NCBI GenBank assembly: GCA_900550195.1
Contig: URRB01000025.1
Location: forward strand, 1-13,753
DNA length: 13,753 nucleotides
DNA from: an uncultured Collinsella sp.
Lineage (GTDB): Bacteria; Actinomycetota; Coriobacteriia; Coriobacteriales; Coriobacteriaceae
Direction of reading: 5' to 3'
A program made the translations under genes and the position numbers. This document shows, piece after piece, positions 1-8,031 of this stretch (its first letter is position 1; each line of letters opens with the position of its first letter). The notes beneath the pieces are model-generated. The model was not told the origin of the DNA. It saw nothing but the letters and a program-made list of their open reading frames with translations, and did no database searches.

Positions 1-396
1 TCGCGCGACGCGCTTGCCGGCATGGGCGGAGCCGCCGCGACCGGTGCCGCCGTGGGCCTAGGCGCCGCAGCCGGCATCGCCTCCAACATGGCGAGCACTC
101 GCGCCCCGCAGCGCCCGCTCGCCCAGCTCGTCGACGTCGTGAGCGGCGAGAGCCATAGCATCACCTCCGCACAGGTAACCATCGGTCGCGAGCGCTCAGT
201 TTCCGACATTGCCCTGCGCGACCCCAACGTGTCGCGCCGCCACGCCCAGCTCACCTTTACGGGCTCGGATTGGTCGATCGAGGACCTCAATTCCACCAAC
301 GGCACGCTCGTCAACAACCGCCGCATTACGCGCTGCCCGCTGCGCAACGGCGATCTGCTGACGTTTGGCCTGAGCACCTTTGAATTTAGGGGATAG
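1..396 (+). CDS. fhaA: FHA-domain protein, FhaA-like, 5' end outside window
   Basis: The frame is open from base 1, so the gene begins upstream of the window; the first in-frame ATG (22) is probably internal. The visible 131 residues are a Gly/Ala-rich linker followed by a complete C-terminal FHA domain. That domain shows the Gly-Arg pair of VTIGRERS, the SRRHAQL block with its Ser and His, and NSTNGTLVNNRRI, which are the phosphothreonine-binding landmarks of the family. Such proteins bind phosphorylated partners of PknB-type kinases; in actinobacteria FhaA carries an N-terminal DUF3662 domain and a similar low-complexity linker. Being first of the visible genes, just before a second FHA gene and a PP2C gene, fits FhaA. 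The N-terminal domain is not visible, so the FhaA assignment rests on position and the FHA domain. The stop codon lies 6 bp before the next start. Confidence 0.85.
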   Translation, partial: SRDALAGMGGAAATGAAVGLGAAAGIASNMASTRAPQRPLAQLVDVVSGESHSITSAQVTIGRERSVSDIALRDPNVSRRHAQLTFTGSDWSIEDLNSTNGTLVNNRRITRCPLRNGDLLTFGLSTFEFRG

Positions 397-402
397 TCGC
401 TT

Positions 403-819
403 ATGAACATCGATATCGTCCTTTTTGCAGGCCGCATCGTCCTGGTCGCCCTGCTCTATATCTTCCTGTTCGCCGTCATGAAGACCGGCGTGGGACTTGT
501 GCGCGGGCAGCGCCGCGACTCGGCTATCTGGACGATTGATGTGGACAAGGGTCCGCGCGGTATCCGCGGCATCCACGTAGACATGCTCGGCCCCGTCATC
601 GTCGGTCGCTCGCCATCTTCGGACATCTGCATCAACGAACCGTTCGTCTCGGCCTCGCATGCGCGCTTTTCGCTGCAGGGCCCGGCGCTCATCATCGAGG
701 ACCTCAACTCGCTTAACGGCACGCTCGTCAACGGCCGCCAGCTCGTGGAGCCCGCGACGCTGCGTGAGGGCGACGAAGTCCAGATTGGCGACGTGGTCAT
801 GAAGGTGAACCGTCGATGA
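403..819 (+). CDS. fhaB: Membrane-anchored FHA-domain protein (FhaB/FipA-like)
   Basis: This is a 138-residue protein. Residues 5-26 form one hydrophobic N-terminal segment, followed by a short basic stretch (RGQRR), a linker, and one C-terminal FHA domain at about 60-137. The domain has G68-R69, S83...H86 and N105-G106-T107, the residues that hold phosphothreonine in FHA proteins. The size and the 'one membrane helix plus FHA' plan match FhaB/FipA of actinobacteria, which links Ser/Thr kinase signalling to the cell-wall and division machinery at the membrane. The start at 403 is supported by an AGGGGA motif (388-393) with 9 bp spacing. The gene ends inside the next one: the stop TGA and the next ATG share ATGA, which suggests translational coupling to the phosphatase that would remove the phosphates this domain reads. 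Confidence 0.9.
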   Translation: MNIDIVLFAGRIVLVALLYIFLFAVMKTGVGLVRGQRRDSAIWTIDVDKGPRGIRGIHVDMLGPVIVGRSPSSDICINEPFVSASHARFSLQGPALIIEDLNSLNGTLVNGRQLVEPATLREGDEVQIGDVVMKVNRR

Positions 820-2750
820 TCGACGAGGAGAACAAGTCCGCAACTATGACCGAGGCACCGGCTGCCGCCGCAGCTGCGCCGGCCCACGCCGCTCCGGCGG
901 GCTCCGCACCCGTGGAACCCGAGGACACCGTGTTCTCCCTGCCTCTTTCGCATGTAACGCATGATATTTCGGATCTCGCCGATAACGAGGACGAAGAGGA
1001 TGCCGTAGCGGCGCCCATCGGCGCACATGCTGCGGAACAGCCCACAGCGCCCGAAGCAACCCCGGCGCCGGCTCACTTTGCAGAGCCCGTCGCCGCGGCA
1101 ATCAACGAGAGCGCTGCGGTGTTTGCGGCACCCGAGCCCGCCGCGCCGGCGTTTCCCATAGCCCCGGCATCCGAGGTTGCGCCCGCGTCTACGCCGGCGC
1201 CCGAGGCGGGGACATCCCCCGAGGACGGCCCTGCACCCAAGACCCCGCAGCCTGCGCCCGCAAGCGAGTCCGATGCCGTGGCCGAGCCCGCCGCCCAGTC
1301 GCAAAACACGCCCGCGCCGTCGCACTTTGCGACGCCCGAGCCTATAGACGTCAGCCCGCAAGATGACGAGTCGACCGCCCGCGTTTCCGAGGAGCCCGAC
1401 TCCCCGGACACCGGCGATTCCGAATCAAACGCCGAGACCGACACCGTCTCTCCCGGTGACACAGCCGAGATCGACGTTGCCGCCGTTGAGGCCAAGCTCA
1501 AAGACCCCGGCTCGACCATGAGCTTTGAGCCCCTGACCGAGGAACGCATCGAGACCGACTCGACCTATGATGCCGGCACCACCACGCAACTCATGTGGGG
1601 CGCCCGCTCTGACGTTGGCTGCGTGCGCCCGCACAATGAGGATTCCTACCTGGTGCAGTCGCCGCTCTTTTGCGTATGCGACGGCATGGGCGGTCACGCC
1701 GCCGGCGAGGTAGCCTCTTCTATCGCTGTCGAGACCATCGCCAAGACAGCTCCTCAGTCTGCCGACGCCGCACGCCTGGCGGCAGCCGTCGAGGCTGCTA
1801 ACGCCGCCGTAATCGAGGCCGCCTTGAATGGCCTGGGCAAGCCCGGCATGGGCTGCACAGCCACTTGCGCCTATATCGAAAACGACACGCTCGCCATCGC
1901 CCACGTGGGCGACTCGCGCGCCTACCTGCTCCACGAGGGCACGCTCATCCGCGTGACCCGCGACCACTCCTATGTGGAAGAACTCGTGGACGCCGGCGAG
2001 ATCACGGCAGACGAGGCTCGCGTCCACCCCAACCGTTCGGTCATCACCCGCGCACTGGGCTCGGACCCCGCCATGTATGCCGACCACTTCACTCTGCATA
2101 TCGAGGAAGGCGACCGCCTGATCCTGTGCTCCGACGGCCTCTCGAGCATGATTCCCGATAGCGATATCGAGAACATCGCCACGCAGTCCTCAACCGCGCA
2201 AATCTGCGTCGACAACCTAGTGGACGCGGCGCTTGCCGCCGGCGGCCACGACAACGTGACCGTAGTAGTCGTTGACCTGGTTGACGATGGCGTCATGCGC
2301 GAGGCGCAACGCGTGCGTCGCCGCAACGTTACTATCGCCGCCATCCTGGCCCTCGTCTTTGTGCTGGCAGCTGGCATCTGGGCCTACACGGGTGTCACCG
2401 GCTCGTACTACCTGGGTACCTACCAGGGCAATGTCGCCGTCTGGCGCGGCCTGCCCGGCAAGCCACTCGGACTCAAGCTCCACTGGCTCGAAAGCGAAAC
2501 CAGCATCAAGCTGTCCGACCTGCCCGAAGACACGCAAAACCGCCTCAAGGCGGGCATTCCGCAAACAAGTGTCGACGATGCGCAGGACACGATATCCAAG
2601 TACCGCCACCAGATCGACGAGGAGCAGACCCGCCAGGTGATCGACGCGCAAACGATTCGCGACAACACCAATCAGGGATCGACCTCCGAATCAGATTCCG
2701 AGAAAACCGCCGAACAGTCCGCCGAGGCCGAAGCCTCCGATAAGAATTAG
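816..2750 (+). CDS. pstP: PP2C-type Ser/Thr protein phosphatase with long acidic N-terminus and one TM helix
   Basis: This is a 644-residue protein. Residues 1 to about 255 are a low-complexity Ala/Pro/Glu/Asp-rich tail, absent from ordinary PstP. The PP2C catalytic domain spans about 260-488, with RPHNEDSY (271-278), the metal-binding DGMGGH (289-294), GMGCTAT (344-350), AHVGDSRAYL (362-371), LILCSDGLS (435-443) and GGHDNVTV (476-483). A basic RRR precedes a single membrane segment at about 505-527, and an exported C-terminal part of about 115 residues follows, a PstP-like plan. It should dephosphorylate the kinase and its substrates at the inner face of the membrane. The start ATG overlaps the fhaB stop (ATGA); an in-frame ATG at 846 is an alternative that would shorten the tail by 10 residues. 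The stop lies 16 bp before the synthase start. Confidence 0.93.
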   Translation: MIDEENKSATMTEAPAAAAAAPAHAAPAGSAPVEPEDTVFSLPLSHVTHDISDLADNEDEEDAVAAPIGAHAAEQPTAPEATPAPAHFAEPVAAAINESAAVFAAPEPAAPAFPIAPASEVAPASTPAPEAGTSPEDGPAPKTPQPAPASESDAVAEPAAQSQNTPAPSHFATPEPIDVSPQDDESTARVSEEPDSPDTGDSESNAETDTVSPGDTAEIDVAAVEAKLKDPGSTMSFEPLTEERIETDSTYDAGTTTQLMWGARSDVGCVRPHNEDSYLVQSPLFCVCDGMGGHAAGEVASSIAVETIAKTAPQSADAARLAAAVEAANAAVIEAALNGLGKPGMGCTATCAYIENDTLAIAHVGDSRAYLLHEGTLIRVTRDHSYVEELVDAGEITADEARVHPNRSVITRALGSDPAMYADHFTLHIEEGDRLILCSDGLSSMIPDSDIENIATQSSTAQICVDNLVDAALAAGGHDNVTVVVVDLVDDGVMREAQRVRRRNVTIAAILALVFVLAAGIWAYTGVTGSYYLGTYQGNVAVWRGLPGKPLGLKLHWLESETSIKLSDLPEDTQNRLKAGIPQTSVDDAQDTISKYRHQIDEEQTRQVIDAQTIRDNTNQGSTSESDSEKTAEQSAEAEASDKN

Positions 2751-2766
2751 AAAGGGAGTGCCGCTT

Positions 2767-5637
2767 ATGAGTCGCCGCAACACCGAGCTGCTCTTGCTCA
2801 TCGCCTCGGCGTTCCCCGTCATCCTGCTGTATGCGATGTACGTCCTCACCGCGGGCGCTGCCATCTCCTTTGAGACGCTCGCCGTACCGATCGGCCTCTT
2901 TGCCGCCTTTGCCGCGGCCCACATTGCCGTGCGCATCTTGGCGCCCGGTGCCGACCCCGCCATCCTGCCCATCGTATTTATACTTTCGGGCATCGGCATC
3001 ACGTTTGTGACGCGTCTCGCCCCCGCTCTCGCCATCTCACAGCTCATCATCCTGTTTGTCTCGGTGGCCCTGATGGTGGGAACGCTCGCGTTGGTTAAGA
3101 ACCTCGACGTGGTCATGCGCTACAAGTACACCTTTGGCATCATCGGCATCATTCTGCTGATGCTGCCTATCTTTATCGGCACCACGATCTCGGGCTCCAA
3201 GCTGTGGATTCGCATCGCGGGCTTTACCATCCAGCCCGGCGAGTTCGCCAAGGTCTTTATCGTGCTGTTCCTGGCCGGGTACCTGGCCGAGAACCGCGAG
3301 CTGCTCTCCATCTCCAACCGCAAGATCTTGGGCTTTAAGATCCCTCGCCTGCGACTGCTACTGCCGTTGTTTGCCGTGTGGGGTGTGTGCCTGCTCGTCG
3401 TCGTCTTCGAACGCGACCTGGGTTCGGCCGTGCTGTTCTACACCATCTTCTTGCTGATGCTCTACGTTGCCACGGGGCGCTTTTCGTATGTCGTTATCGG
3501 CCTTGCGCTCTTAGCCGTTGGAGCCGTGGGCGCCTACAAGTTCCTGTCGCACGTTCAGGTGCGTTTCCAGGTTTGGGTCGATCCGTTTAAGGACGCCCAG
3601 GGTCAGGGCTACCAGATCGTCCAGTCGCTCTTCTCGCTTGCCGATGGCGGTCTGGTCGGTGTTGGCATCGGCAACGGCATGGCCAACAACATCCCTGTCG
3701 TCGAGTCCGACTTTATCTTCTCGGCTATCGGCGAGGAGATGGGCCTTTTGGGCGGCGGCGCCGTGCTCATCCTGTTTATGCTCTTTGCCGTGCGTGGCCT
3801 GACCACAGCTGCCCGCGCAAAGTCCGACCTCGCCGCCTTTAGCGCCACCGGTCTTACGGCAGCCATCAGCTTCCAGGCCTTCTTGATCGTTGGCGGCGTT
3901 ACCCGCCTGATCCCGCTGACCGGCGTCACCCTGCCCTTTATGAGCCAGGGCGGCTCCTCGCTGCTGGCGAGCTTTATCATCGTCGCGCTCCTGCTGCGCG
4001 CCGGTGACGAGGCTACCGGACGCGAGGCCGAGCTTACCGGCACCGGCACCATGGCCGCCATCACCGATGATCAGGTCGCATCTGCCGCCGCCCCGACGGG
4101 CACGCGCTTTGCCACCTCGTCTTCCTACGGCAGCGGCAGCCATTCCGTCGGCTCGCGCATGCGACGTCGCCTGCTCGACACGCCTGAATCCGGTGTGCTC
4201 GGCCGCGTTGCGCTCGCCAACCGTCTAACCCGCGCGGTGCTCGCCTTTACGGCGCTGTTCGCCATCCTTATCGGGAACCTCACCTATGTCCAGGTCATTA
4301 AGGCCAAGGACTATCAGGACATGCCGACCAACAACCACACCATCGCCCGCTCCAAGTACATCCAGCGCGGCTCCATCATCACGTCCGACGGCGTGACGCT
4401 GGCCGAGTCGCTGCAGCAGGAGGACGGCACCTACGTACGCTCCTACCCCAACGGTAACCTGGCAGCGCACGTGGTTGGCTACGTGAGCCAGCAGTATGGC
4501 ACCACCGCCATCGAGAGCGTCATGAACGACACGCTCACCGGTTCTAAGGACTACTCTAGCTGGAACAACGCCATCGCGTCGCTCGCGGGCCAGACCCAGC
4601 CGGGCAACACCGCCAAGCTCACCATCGACTCGCGCATCCAGACGGCTGCCGAACAGGCACTCAAGGGCTTTAAGGGCGCTGTGGTGGTCATGGATCCGCG
4701 CACCGGTGCGGTCCTTGCGTGCGCGAGCTCGCCCACCTACGACAACACCAACATCGATGCGCTGCTCCAGTCGGGCGGCGGCGAGGACGGCTCCATGTAC
4801 GACCGTGCCATGGACGCGCTCTACACCCCGGGCTCGACCTTTAAGGTCGTCACGCTCTCCGCAGCGCTCGAGACCGGCACCGCCAGCCTTACCAGTACGT
4901 ACCAGGCGCCCAGCTCCATGGACATTGGCAACGCGCCGGTCACCAACTATGCCAACGAGAGCTACGGCACCATCAGCCTGCAGCAGGCCTTCGCCGTGTC
5001 GTCCAACGTCGTCTTTGGCCAGGTGGCAAACGAGGTCGGTGCCAGCTCGCTCGTCCAGTTTGCCAACGCCTTTGGCTACGGTCAAAAGCTCGGCCAGGAT
5101 CTGACCACCGCGGCTTCCATCATGGCCGACCCGTCGCTTATGACCGAATGGGAGACCGCTTGGGCAGGCGCCGGCCAGCCCGTCGGCATGGACCACACGC
5201 CTGGCCCGCAGACCACCGTCATGCAGAATTGCGTGATCGCTGCCGCTATCGCCAACAGCGGCGTGGTCATGGACCCGTTCTTTGTGTCCCAGATACTCGC
5301 CCCGGACGGAACCGTGGTTAAGACCACGCAGTCCCGCTCGCTGGGCCAGGCTGTCAGCTCTGCCACGGCCGACCAGGTCAAGCAGGCCATGCTCGCCGTC
5401 GTCCAGTCCGGTACCGGCACCGATGCCCAGATTCCGGGCGTCAAGGTTGCCGGCAAGACCGGTTCGGCCGAGACCGGCGGCACCAACGTCAACTCTATGT
5501 TTGTTGGCTTTGCACCTTACGATTCACCCACGGTTGCCATCTCGGTGGCCCTGGAGGATTACGACAAACACGACGTCGAGGCGGCCAAGATTGCCGGCAT
5601 CGTCCTGACCGCGGCGCTCGCCGCACAGGGAGCGTGA
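2767..5637 (+). CDS. Fused SEDS glycosyltransferase (RodA/FtsW) and class B penicillin-binding transpeptidase
   Basis: One 956-residue frame encodes a complete peptidoglycan synthase. Residues 1 to about 420 are a polytopic SEDS protein with about 11-12 hydrophobic segments, QPGEFAK, ERDLGSA (D217), ESDFIFSAIGEE (D315, at the position of the proposed SEDS catalytic Asp) and PFMSQGGSS. A cytoplasmic Ala/Ser/Gly-rich linker of about 65 residues ends in basic RMRRR, and a second anchor follows at about 488-506. Then come RGSIITSDG and a transpeptidase domain with the active-site SxxK (S690-T-F-K693), SxN (S745-S-N747) and KTG (897-899). It should polymerise and crosslink glycan strands outside the membrane. 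In most actinobacteria these are two adjacent genes, rodA and pbpA, of similar summed length. I chose ATG 2767, 8 bp after GGAG at 2755-2758, over an in-frame GTG at 2758 that overlaps that SD. Confidence 0.93.
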   Translation: MSRRNTELLLLIASAFPVILLYAMYVLTAGAAISFETLAVPIGLFAAFAAAHIAVRILAPGADPAILPIVFILSGIGITFVTRLAPALAISQLIILFVSVALMVGTLALVKNLDVVMRYKYTFGIIGIILLMLPIFIGTTISGSKLWIRIAGFTIQPGEFAKVFIVLFLAGYLAENRELLSISNRKILGFKIPRLRLLLPLFAVWGVCLLVVVFERDLGSAVLFYTIFLLMLYVATGRFSYVVIGLALLAVGAVGAYKFLSHVQVRFQVWVDPFKDAQGQGYQIVQSLFSLADGGLVGVGIGNGMANNIPVVESDFIFSAIGEEMGLLGGGAVLILFMLFAVRGLTTAARAKSDLAAFSATGLTAAISFQAFLIVGGVTRLIPLTGVTLPFMSQGGSSLLASFIIVALLLRAGDEATGREAELTGTGTMAAITDDQVASAAAPTGTRFATSSSYGSGSHSVGSRMRRRLLDTPESGVLGRVALANRLTRAVLAFTALFAILIGNLTYVQVIKAKDYQDMPTNNHTIARSKYIQRGSIITSDGVTLAESLQQEDGTYVRSYPNGNLAAHVVGYVSQQYGTTAIESVMNDTLTGSKDYSSWNNAIASLAGQTQPGNTAKLTIDSRIQTAAEQALKGFKGAVVVMDPRTGAVLACASSPTYDNTNIDALLQSGGGEDGSMYDRAMDALYTPGSTFKVVTLSAALETGTASLTSTYQAPSSMDIGNAPVTNYANESYGTISLQQAFAVSSNVVFGQVANEVGASSLVQFANAFGYGQKLGQDLTTAASIMADPSLMTEWETAWAGAGQPVGMDHTPGPQTTVMQNCVIAAAIANSGVVMDPFFVSQILAPDGTVVKTTQSRSLGQAVSSATADQVKQAMLAVVQSGTGTDAQIPGVKVAGKTGSAETGGTNVNSMFVGFAPYDSPTVAISVALEDYDKHDVEAAKIAGIVLTAALAAQGA

Positions 5638-5769
5638 TGCCCGTGATCAAAGCGGATACTTGGGACGCGCCGCGGCCGATGAGCTAGCGGCAACGCGCCA
5701 CACGGCCCCAGCGGCCATACATTTGGTACTACACACATCGTTGAGCGAATAGTTATGTTAGGAGCAGGA

Positions 5770-7731
5770 ATGGAACAGAGGGTCCTCGGGGGAAGATACC
5801 TCCTCAAGGATAAGGTGGGAACGGGCGGCATGGCGACCGTCTACCGTGCACAGGACCAGGTCCTCGACCGCACGGTCGCCGTCAAGATCATGCTGCCGCA
5901 GTATGCCGGCGACGCAACCTTCGCCGCACGCTTTAAGCAGGAGGCCCAGGCAGCAGCCGGTCTCTCCTCCCCCTATATCGTGGGCGTCTACGATTGGGGC
6001 AAGGACGGCGACACCTATTACATCGTCATGGAGTACCTGCGCGGCACCGACCTTAAGAGCGGCATCAAGAGCCACGGCGCCCTCGACCCCAAGAAGGTCG
6101 CCCAGATCGGCTCGCAGATCAGCTCTGCGCTTTCGGTCGCCCACAAGCACGAGATCATCCACCGCGACATTAAGCCGCAGAACATCATGGTGCTGCCCGA
6201 CGGCAACATCAAGGTGATGGACTTTGGCATCGCGCGTGCCAAGAACAGCCACCTCACGCAAGACAACAACGTGCTGGGAACCGCCCACTACGTCAGCCCC
6301 GAGCAGACCCGCGGTCAGGACCTCGGCCCCACCTCGGATATCTACTCGCTGGGCGTCGTGATGTACGAGTGCGCCACCGGCCGCGTTCCCTTTGACGGTG
6401 ACGACGCCATCTCGGTCGCACTCAAGCAGGTCAACGAGCTGCCTATTCCGCCGAGCCAGATCAACTCCGGTGTCGACGCCGACCTTGAGCGCATCATCCT
6501 CAAGTGCATGGAGAAAGACCCGGCAAACCGCTTCCAGACCGCCGACGAGCTGCGTCAGGTGCTCAACAGCTACCTGTCGGGCCGTGCCGTCAACGTCTCG
6601 GAGCCCACGCGCATCATCGGTGCCCCCGGTGAGCTGGGCGCCACCAAGACTCGCGAGCTTTCCGATCAGACGCGCGCCATGGTGCGTCCCGTCTCGGGCG
6701 TGAGCGGCCAGAATGCCACCCGTAGCTCGGTTTCGGGCTCCACCGGCTCCTACGAGGTCGAAAAGCCCAAATCCAACAAGAACAAGATCATCGCCGCCGT
6801 GGTGGCAGCCGTTGCCGTCATCTGCATCGTGGTGGCCTTTGCCACAGGACTCTTTGGCGGCGAGCAGGTCACCGTGCCCGATGTGCTGGGCAAGGACCAG
6901 CAGACTGCCGTCGAGCTGATCAAGGAAGCCGGCCTCGAGGTCGGCACCATCGACCAAAGCTACAACGACGATGTCGACGAGGGCAAGGTCGCCGAGCAGA
7001 CGCCCAACGGCAACACCAAGAAGGCCAAGGGCACCAAGGTGAACCTGGTAATCTCCAAGGGTCCCAAGCCCTCCGAGAAGGTTGAGGTTCCCCATCTTGT
7101 CGGCCTGACCAAGGACCAGGCCGAGGCCGCGCTGGCAAGCGTTGGCCTGAAGGGCAACGCCTCCGAGGAGGCCAACGAGGCCGATGAGGGTCAGGTCTTT
7201 GAGCAGGGCACCGAAGCCGGTAAGGAAGTCGCGAAGGGCACGACCATCTCGTACAAGGTCTCGAGCGGCCCGGATACCACGTCCGTCCCCGATCTGACCG
7301 ACATGACCGAGGCCCAGGCGCGCAACGCCCTCGATATGGCAGGCTTTGGCGTCGACGTTAGCTACCAGGAGAACGACTCGGTTACCGAGGGCACCGTGAT
7401 CAGCTGGAACCCCAGTGGCAAGCAGAAGCCCGGCGCCACGATTACCGTCGTCATTGCCAAGAAGTCCGGCAAAGCCAGTGTTCCGGGCAACCTGTACGGC
7501 AAGAGCATCTCCGCCGCCGTCACCGCGCTCAACAACGCCGGTTTCTATAACATCGGCTTCTGTGACCAGAACGGCAATCCCGTAAGCGGTAACGAAGATG
7601 CCACCGTTACGGGTGTTTCCCCCACCGGCAAACAGTCCACCGACAGCACGATTACACTGACGGTCGCACTTTCTGGCTCGGGTTCGGGCTCTGGCTCGGG
7701 CACGGGTGACGATTCCGGTACGACCAACTAG
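5770..7731 (+). CDS. pknB: PknB-type Ser/Thr protein kinase with four PASTA repeats
   Basis: This is a 653-residue receptor kinase. The N-terminal Hanks-type domain (about 8-270) has the glycine loop GTGGMATVY, the ATP-binding lysine K39 in VAVKIM, the catalytic HRDIKPQN (H131-R132-D133), DFG (151-153) and SPEQ, so it should be active. A juxtamembrane linker leads to one membrane helix at about 340-362. Four extracellular PASTA repeats start near 367, 438, 504 and 569, each opening with a VP(D/H/G) motif. The tail is a Gly-Ser run ending GTGDDSGTTN. PASTA repeats of this family bind muropeptides or lipid II, coupling wall state to phosphorylation. The ATG at 5770 follows AGGAG (5760-5764); an ATG at 5755 is upstream of that SD and is less likely. 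About 130 bp separate the gene from the synthase. No second kinase (pknA) is seen here, unlike in mycobacteria. Confidence 0.95.
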   Translation: MEQRVLGGRYLLKDKVGTGGMATVYRAQDQVLDRTVAVKIMLPQYAGDATFAARFKQEAQAAAGLSSPYIVGVYDWGKDGDTYYIVMEYLRGTDLKSGIKSHGALDPKKVAQIGSQISSALSVAHKHEIIHRDIKPQNIMVLPDGNIKVMDFGIARAKNSHLTQDNNVLGTAHYVSPEQTRGQDLGPTSDIYSLGVVMYECATGRVPFDGDDAISVALKQVNELPIPPSQINSGVDADLERIILKCMEKDPANRFQTADELRQVLNSYLSGRAVNVSEPTRIIGAPGELGATKTRELSDQTRAMVRPVSGVSGQNATRSSVSGSTGSYEVEKPKSNKNKIIAAVVAAVAVICIVVAFATGLFGGEQVTVPDVLGKDQQTAVELIKEAGLEVGTIDQSYNDDVDEGKVAEQTPNGNTKKAKGTKVNLVISKGPKPSEKVEVPHLVGLTKDQAEAALASVGLKGNASEEANEADEGQVFEQGTEAGKEVAKGTTISYKVSSGPDTTSVPDLTDMTEAQARNALDMAGFGVDVSYQENDSVTEGTVISWNPSGKQKPGATITVVIAKKSGKASVPGNLYGKSISAAVTALNNAGFYNIGFCDQNGNPVSGNEDATVTGVSPTGKQSTDSTITLTVALSGSGSGSGSGTGDDSGTTN

Positions 7732-7783
7732 TCGCCACCCCACCGCTCATCACGGCTCTCGCCGCAAACATATTCGCTCACAG

Positions 7784-7822
7784 GCGCCCGCTTGCTCCCC
7801 CAGCAAGCGGGCGCTTTCTTTA
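7784..7822 (+). terminator. Rho-independent terminator after the kinase gene
   Basis: A perfect 13-bp GC-rich stem (7784-7796 with 7802-7814) with a loop of five C is followed by TTTCTTTAT. It lies about 50 bp after the kinase stop and closes the wall-growth operon. Confidence 0.92.
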
Positions 7823-7852
7823 TCTGAAGCAGCGAATACTACGGCATCCCTT

Positions 7853-7890
7853 AAACCAGAAGAGTCCGGCACCGCAGCGGTACCGGACTC
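7853..7890 (-). terminator. Terminator-like hairpin downstream of the left tRNA-end copy
   Basis: Read on the minus strand, bases 7890-7877 pair with 7875-7862 over 14 positions with one G-U pair. The stem is followed by TTCTGGTTT. The mismatch is a C-A clash on the plus strand but a wobble on the minus strand, which suggests the minus-strand RNA is the folded one. It sits right after the CCA end of the left tRNA remnant, as a tRNA terminator would. ACCAGA (7855-7860) can also pair with TCTGGT (7899-7904). Confidence 0.55.
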
Positions 7891-7900
7891 GATATTCCTC

Positions 7901-7923
7901 TGGTGCCCCCGGGCGGATTCGAA
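7901..7923 (-). pseudogene. Remnant of a tRNA 3' end (T-loop to CCA), second copy
   Basis: On the minus strand this stretch reads from TTCGAATCC to the acceptor strand CGGGGGC, discriminator A and CCA. It is identical to the same part of the tRNA-Arg(CCU) fragment at 8032-8054; the shared block is 24 bp including a flanking C. It stops at the palindrome TTCGAA and continues into unrelated sequence with no partner acceptor strand, so it cannot be a working tRNA. A nearby inverted block (7951-7976) carries what looks like its missing neighbour. Confidence 0.7.
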
Positions 7924-7976
7924 AACTCCCCCCGCGGGGAAATGAGTGACGCGGGTGCCGACGGTTCGAATCCGCC
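7912..7976. repeat. 12-bp inverted repeats flanking a 41-bp segment inside tRNA-derived sequence
   Basis: GGCGGATTCGAA (7912-7923) and its reverse complement (7965-7976) flank 41 bp that includes the palindrome CCCCGCGGGG (7930-7939). The right arm with its inner neighbour (7951-7976) matches the reverse complement of 8043-8068 at 25 of 26 positions. Reversing the segment between the two TTCGAA sites would restore a tRNA-Arg end like the one at 8032-8068. The simplest reading is a past inversion at the TTCGAA palindromes. Confidence 0.7.
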
Positions 7977-7988
7977 GGCAGCTCCCAC

Positions 7989-8021
7989 AAACCAGAAACG
8001 GCGCCACTCTCGCGACGCCGT
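7989..8021 (-). terminator. Terminator-like hairpin downstream of the tRNA-Arg fragment
   Basis: On the minus strand, 8021-8014 pairs with 8005-7998 (8 positions, one G-U) around an 8-nt loop, and TTCTGGTTT follows. ACCAGAA (7991-7997) is also complementary to TTCTGGT (8029-8035), which includes the CCA end. The layout is the same as at 7853-7890 although the stem sequence is different. Confidence 0.55.
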
Positions 8022-8031
8022 CATAATCTTC

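Noticed and set aside
2758..2766. GTG at 2758 as the start of the SEDS-PBP fusion
   Set aside because: It lies within the SD AAAGGGAG itself; the ATG at 2767 is correctly spaced from that SD.
4225..5196. 323-codon minus-strand frame opposite the PBP domain
   Set aside because: It is antisense to a gene with all three PBP motifs, has no SD, and shows biased composition typical of GC-rich shadows.
7675..7710. Gly-Ser repeat at the end of the kinase gene as a tandem-repeat element
   Set aside because: It is a short in-frame low-complexity tail of an extracellular domain, common in such proteins, with no sign of a mobile or regulatory repeat.
5758..7743. 661-codon open frame on the minus strand opposite the kinase gene
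   Set aside because: It is an exact antisense shadow of pknB, produced by GC-rich codon use. Its residues are Gly/Val/Asp/Leu-rich without domain motifs, and the sense strand has all kinase motifs.
7911..7986. A complete tRNA gene on either strand next to the tRNA-Arg fragment
   Set aside because: Neither strand provides a matching 5' acceptor strand, D-arm or anticodon stem; only isolated T-arm and acceptor pieces are present.
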